This document shows, piece after piece, positions 33,659 through 36,181 of a stretch of 36,181 nucleotides of DNA. The stretch is from contig NZ_BSTC01000029.1 of NCBI RefSeq assembly GCF_030269305.1, positions 1 to 36,181 of the forward strand, read 5' to 3'. The position numbers and the translations under genes were made by a program. Under the pieces are notes generated by a model. It was not told where the DNA came from. It made no database searches and saw only the letters and a list, made by a program, of their open reading frames with translations. Each line of letters opens with the position of its first letter. Within the stretch, counting starts at the first letter, position 1. The stretch is from Kineosporia sp. NBRC 101731. Its GTDB lineage: Bacteria; Actinomycetota; Actinomycetes; Actinomycetales; Kineosporiaceae.

Positions 33659-34228
33659 ATGAACCAGAACCTGGAGATCCCCGTGCAGCCTCAGCAGTCC
33701 CAGCAGCCCCCGCCCTTTCCTTCCGGGCCCACCGAGCCGTCGCGCAGCACGCTGGCCGTCGGATACCTCAGTCACTGGGGCGCGCTGATTGCCGTCATCC
33801 TGCTGATGACCGTGGTGCTGGCGGTCCTCTCGGTGATGAAGGGGTGGTGGGCCTTCTTCCTCATCCCGGCCCTGCTGCCGGTCATGGGGGTCGCGGTGGC
33901 CACCCAGGGGGCGGCCCTGGCATCACTGCGCCCGCGGGGTGGTCCGGCCGAGATGTCCAGGACGATGGCCGCTCTGGTCGAGATCCTGGCGGCTGCCCAG
34001 CTCCTGGCCGTGGCCGGGGCCTACTTCTGCATCCCGGCGTTCGGTGACACCAGCGATTCCTCGGCCTTCACGTTCATCTGGGCCGACACGGAGACCTTCA
34101 TCGTCAAACTCTCGGGGATCCTGGCGGTGGTGTCGGGTGTTGCGGCGGTAGGGGTGACCGTGGTGCTGGTGATCCTGCTCGTCGTGCTGGCGAATCGGTC
34201 GCGTCGTCTGAGGTCAGCGTGGAGATGA
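33659..34228 (+). CDS. Four-helix membrane protein of unknown function
   Basis: A 189-residue inner-membrane protein. After a Gln/Pro/Ser-rich cytoplasmic N-terminus (about 35 residues) there are four hydrophobic helices at about 40-60, 62-88, 103-125 and 149-180. The loops are short, apart from a Ser/Asp/Thr-containing stretch (FGDTSDSSAFTFIWADTET) between helices 3 and 4. The C-terminus is basic (NRSRRLRSAWR). ATG 33659 is preferred to the frame start at 33626; the upstream GAGCG is only a weak ribosome site. No family was recognised. It is convergent with hipA, separated by a terminator hairpin. Confidence 0.7.
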   Translation: MNQNLEIPVQPQQSQQPPPFPSGPTEPSRSTLAVGYLSHWGALIAVILLMTVVLAVLSVMKGWWAFFLIPALLPVMGVAVATQGAALASLRPRGGPAEMSRTMAALVEILAAAQLLAVAGAYFCIPAFGDTSDSSAFTFIWADTETFIVKLSGILAVVSGVAAVGVTVVLVILLVVLANRSRRLRSAWR

Positions 34229-34293
34229 ACGGAAGGGCTTGGCCCTGACCATGGGCAGCCTCGCGATCGAGGTAATCCGGAGGTGAACGGACG

Positions 34294-34317
34294 GCCGGCG
34301 CATCTGACAGCGCCGGC
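34294..34317. terminator. Hairpin between membrane protein gene and hipA
   Basis: GCCGGCGC (34294-34301) pairs with GCGCCGGC (34310-34317) over an eight-base loop, between two convergent genes. Confidence 0.5.
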
Positions 34318-34327
34318 TCAGTCATGT

Positions 34328-35641
34328 TCAGGCCCAGGGGCGGGACGAGGTTGTGCGGGTGTCCCTCTGGTCGGGGCGCCAGGACCCAGCGACATGATCG
34401 GCGATGCGTTCAGCCATCGTGGTTGCTTCGGTTCGCACGTCGGCGGGTAGCGACGCAGCCGCCCGTTCCAAGGCTTCCGGTAGTTCCTCGCGTAATTCCT
34501 CGACCCACGCGATGGCCTGTTCGCCAGGCAGGCCGAGTTGTTTGGCCACTTTCTCCCAGTCGGCGTTGCCGACGTCCAGGAACGTCCAGTGCTCGCCGAT
34601 CTTCATCGCAGACTTCAGACGGTCGTACTGTGGGTAGCAGGCTGCTGAGGCGACATCGTAGAGCGGGCTGACCTGAGCGTGGCCGCCGATAAGCATGAGC
34701 GAGTAATTCTTGGCGTGGGCGTCAGTACCGCCGATGAGGACATTGAGGGCGAGGCCCTGGAAGAAGCGCTTGACCGACGCGGTCCGGTCGTCGATCTGGA
34801 GTCGCTGGAACAGTCTGCCGACGGCGGCTACGCCGGGACCGCCGTCATTCTGGTACTTGAGGCTGGGCGGGACGGCCAGGGCCTGGCAAAGATCCTCCTG
34901 GTGGACCCGATGCCACCGGCCGTTGCTGTCCTGCCCGCGGTCATAGCGGTGCGAGATGATGGCACGGACGTCGGCAAGCTCGAACAGGTCCACATCGGCA
35001 GCGAGAAGCCCGGCCTGTTGAGCAGTTCGCTGACACAGAGCCTCATTGATGTGGTGACGCTTGAAGGCGCCCAGTGCGGGCTTGACGATGCATGTGGTGG
35101 GAGTCGAGTCGCGGGGAATACCCCATCCACTGGTCTCAGGGTCTTGGAACAGCGCAATTTTCGGTTGCGCGCCCGCCAGGCTCCACCGGCCGCCGAACCG
35201 GCCGGGATCCCACGCCCCGCCGTGCGCGGCGAGTTCATTCACCAGCGTGGCGAGATCGTCATCGGTGAGCCATTCGATGTCGCCCGTCCGTTCGGTGGTG
35301 TCGGGTGCGTCTACCTCGGGCAGGATTTGCACGGCGCCGGCGGCGTCACGACCGACGTGTCGCAAGAGCGAGAAGGGGTTTCTGGGGTTCGCTCCGTACT
35401 GCTGGCCCCATCGTTGGCGGGCTGCATCTGAGTCCGGGAGAAGATTGTCCAGGTAGGCGAGAACGGCCTTGTTTGCATGTCTGCCTTCGCGCAGAGGCAT
35501 GGACAGCGAAAGTGGCGTCGCGTGCGGGTCTGCCTGGTAGTCCTCGTCGTAGACGAACGTCAGGGCTCCCTGGGGTGTCTGCCGCGCCTCGCCGATGGGT
35601 ACACCGTCGAGGAATACACGCAGGCGCTGGGAACTCTTCAT
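34328..35641 (-). CDS. hipA: HipA-family serine/threonine kinase toxin
   Basis: A 437-residue HipA-type kinase; in E. coli HipA phosphorylates GltX and causes growth arrest and persistence. The N-terminal HipA_N region starts RLRVFLDGVPIGEARQTPQG and includes PLSLSMPLREG and FLDNLLP-like AYLDNLLPDS. The kinase core has RWSLAGAQPKIAL (nucleotide-binding loop), TTCIVKPAL, the HHINEALCQRTAQQAGL helix, and the catalytic Asp307 and Asn312 in GGTDAHAKNYSLM. Asp329 in SPLYDVAS is the second metal ligand. All key residues are present, so the toxin should be active. Its start overlaps the hipB stop by three bases plus frame (ATGA-type), making a standard antitoxin-toxin operon. The natural substrate in this host is unknown. 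Confidence 0.93.
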   Translation of the reverse strand: MKSSQRLRVFLDGVPIGEARQTPQGALTFVYDEDYQADPHATPLSLSMPLREGRHANKAVLAYLDNLLPDSDAARQRWGQQYGANPRNPFSLLRHVGRDAAGAVQILPEVDAPDTTERTGDIEWLTDDDLATLVNELAAHGGAWDPGRFGGRWSLAGAQPKIALFQDPETSGWGIPRDSTPTTCIVKPALGAFKRHHINEALCQRTAQQAGLLAADVDLFELADVRAIISHRYDRGQDSNGRWHRVHQEDLCQALAVPPSLKYQNDGGPGVAAVGRLFQRLQIDDRTASVKRFFQGLALNVLIGGTDAHAKNYSLMLIGGHAQVSPLYDVASAACYPQYDRLKSAMKIGEHWTFLDVGNADWEKVAKQLGLPGEQAIAWVEELREELPEALERAAASLPADVRTEATTMAERIADHVAGSWRPDQRDTRTTSSRPWA

Positions 35642-35964
35642 TGGTATCGGCCTGTTCTCTGTGCGAACAGCGACGCGAACGGGTCAGCGGTGGGCGAGGC
35701 CGTAGAACGTGCGGAGCGGTTAGCAGGGGCTGCCTTTTCGGCGTCCGCCGTGCTGGCGGCGACTGTCGTTCTCGAGGTGGCCCTCGTCTTGGCTCTCGGC
35801 TTCCTGGGCGTCTTCGGGGCAGCCGTTCCAGCGTCAGGCAAGGGGCGTACCGCCCATTCGCGGCTGATGCCCATACGATCAGCAAGATCGGCTTGGGTCA
35901 TTCCCCGGGCCCGCCGAGCAGTGCGCGTCAGCGCACCGAAGTCCCTTACGACAGAGACACGCAC
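35638..35964 (-). CDS. hipB: HipB-like antitoxin with truncated helix-turn-helix
   Basis: A 108-residue protein in the antitoxin position before hipA. It begins RDFGALTRTARRARGMTQAD, then LADRMGISREW, the first three helices of an XRE domain. The next residues should continue as a recognition-helix end and two more helices (usually xRLExG...), but instead run into RPLPDAGTAAPKTPRKPRAK and a long Ala/Thr/Pro/Lys/Arg-rich tail. The last block, DPFASLFAQ, again resembles the usual C-terminus of this antitoxin group. No alternative frame restores the missing helices. The GTG at 35962-35964 is the chosen start. It may still bind HipA; DNA binding and dimerisation are doubtful. An identical role through the basic tail is possible. 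Confidence 0.8.
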   Translation of the reverse strand: MRVSVVRDFGALTRTARRARGMTQADLADRMGISREWAVRPLPDAGTAAPKTPRKPRAKTRATSRTTVAASTADAEKAAPANRSARSTASPTADPFASLFAQRTGRYQ

Positions 35965-36181
35965 AGCCCATCCATTCCGTGAATGTTTTCTTTCTCTGGC
36001 ATTTTCAATAGTAGGCGTTCGGCAAAATTTCGAAATTGGCCACTGCTCTCCGTGCTGAGCCCGGATCCACCGGCCAGCATGAGTGATGTCACCGCAAAAT
36101 AGGCCGCGGGTGCCCGCTGACCTGGGATGATGTTCTTGCGACGGAATATCAGCCCGAGGATCAAGGAAGCACCCGCGAGAT
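35946..36181 (-). CDS. Possible C-terminal end of a membrane protein (runs off window)
   Basis: A minus-strand frame is open from the window edge to TAA at 35946-35948. It encodes two hydrophobic stretches, LAGASLILGLIF and APAAYFAVTSLMLAGG, separated by the basic loop RRKNIIPGQR, then a polar tail. Third positions are moderately GC-rich in the first part, less so in the tail, where the proposed hipBA promoter lies. It would overlap the hipB start by 19 bases. If real, hipBA may be co-transcribed with it. The family was not recognised, and it may be a chance frame. Confidence 0.3.
   Translation of the reverse strand, partial: LAGASLILGLIFRRKNIIPGQRAPAAYFAVTSLMLAGGSGLSTESSGQFRNFAERLLLKMPEKENIHGMDGLCVSLS
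36008..36037 (-). promoter_or_regulatory. Candidate hipBA promoter with overlapping palindrome
   Basis: On the minus strand TTTCGA (complement of 36030-36035) and TACTAT (complement of 36008-36013) have a 16-base spacer, giving a start near 36000, about 36 bases before hipB. The perfect 12-bp palindrome AATTTCGAAATT (36026-36037) covers the -35 box. This is the only clearly AT-rich patch in the window's last kilobases. Confidence 0.4.

Overview
The window is GC-rich throughout, with strongly G/C-ending codons, frequent GTG/TTG starts and gene families typical of filamentous or spore-forming actinomycetes: KdpDE, MmyB-type XRE regulators, an ECF42 sigma factor with its YCII partner, and a MacAB-like exporter with a peptidoglycan-binding adaptor. 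A methyl-accepting chemotaxis protein behind a sigma-28-like promoter suggests a motile actinomycete (Kineosporiaceae-like is a guess; nothing in the window fixes the genus). No rRNA, tRNA, CRISPR array or intact insertion sequence was found.

Layout. 1-2611: the 3' part of kdpD and complete kdpE, the potassium/turgor two-component system; kdpABC are presumably upstream, outside the window. 2735-4426: a chemoreceptor with its own promoter. 4465-6313: an MmyB-type regulator divergent from a short-chain dehydrogenase. 6480-7292: a secreted protein of unknown function. 7293-9671: a sparse, decayed stretch holding a strong nested hairpin, coding-like debris, a DUF1963 gene and a beheaded NlpC/P60 gene. 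9672-14474: a second MmyB-type regulator, then an AraC regulator divergent from a zinc-free MDR oxidoreductase, a cupin protein and a RutA-like flavin monooxygenase. 14475-16195: a candidate two-hairpin RNA, a secreted malectin-domain protein, a small membrane protein and an IS110 transposase fragment. 16196-18671: a divergent pair encoding a membrane-anchored helical-repeat protein and a probable lipoprotein, both of unknown function. 18672-19323: a decayed island with a frameshifted flavoprotein; its edge carries an ECF42-type promoter. 19324-21083: YCII protein plus ECF42 sigma factor. 21289-23248: a secreted beta-propeller-like protein and a fumarylacetoacetate-hydrolase-family enzyme. 23494-26897: transaldolase and transketolase, translationally coupled. 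26943-33457: an envelope module with sensor kinase and response regulator on the minus strand, divergent from a HlyD-like adaptor, ABC ATPase and MacB-type permease, followed by a convergent four-cysteine lipoprotein. 33659-36181: a small membrane protein, then hipBA on the minus strand and possibly the end of another membrane protein at the window edge.

How the genes work together. Three units look like self-contained circuits. KdpDE senses potassium or turgor. The ECF42 module appears autoregulated, with the sigma factor's expected promoter motif in front of the YCII-sigma operon. The 26.9-33.5 kb module resembles a TCS-controlled envelope exporter. The most unusual sequence features are a repeat-bearing insertion that splits the peptidoglycan-binding domain of the adaptor, a triplicated heptapeptide at the N-terminus of the ECF42 factor, a HipB antitoxin whose helix-turn-helix is cut off and replaced by a basic low-complexity tail, and the sigma-28-like promoter that moves the likely start of the chemoreceptor. 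All functions are assigned by reading motifs; no database search was run.
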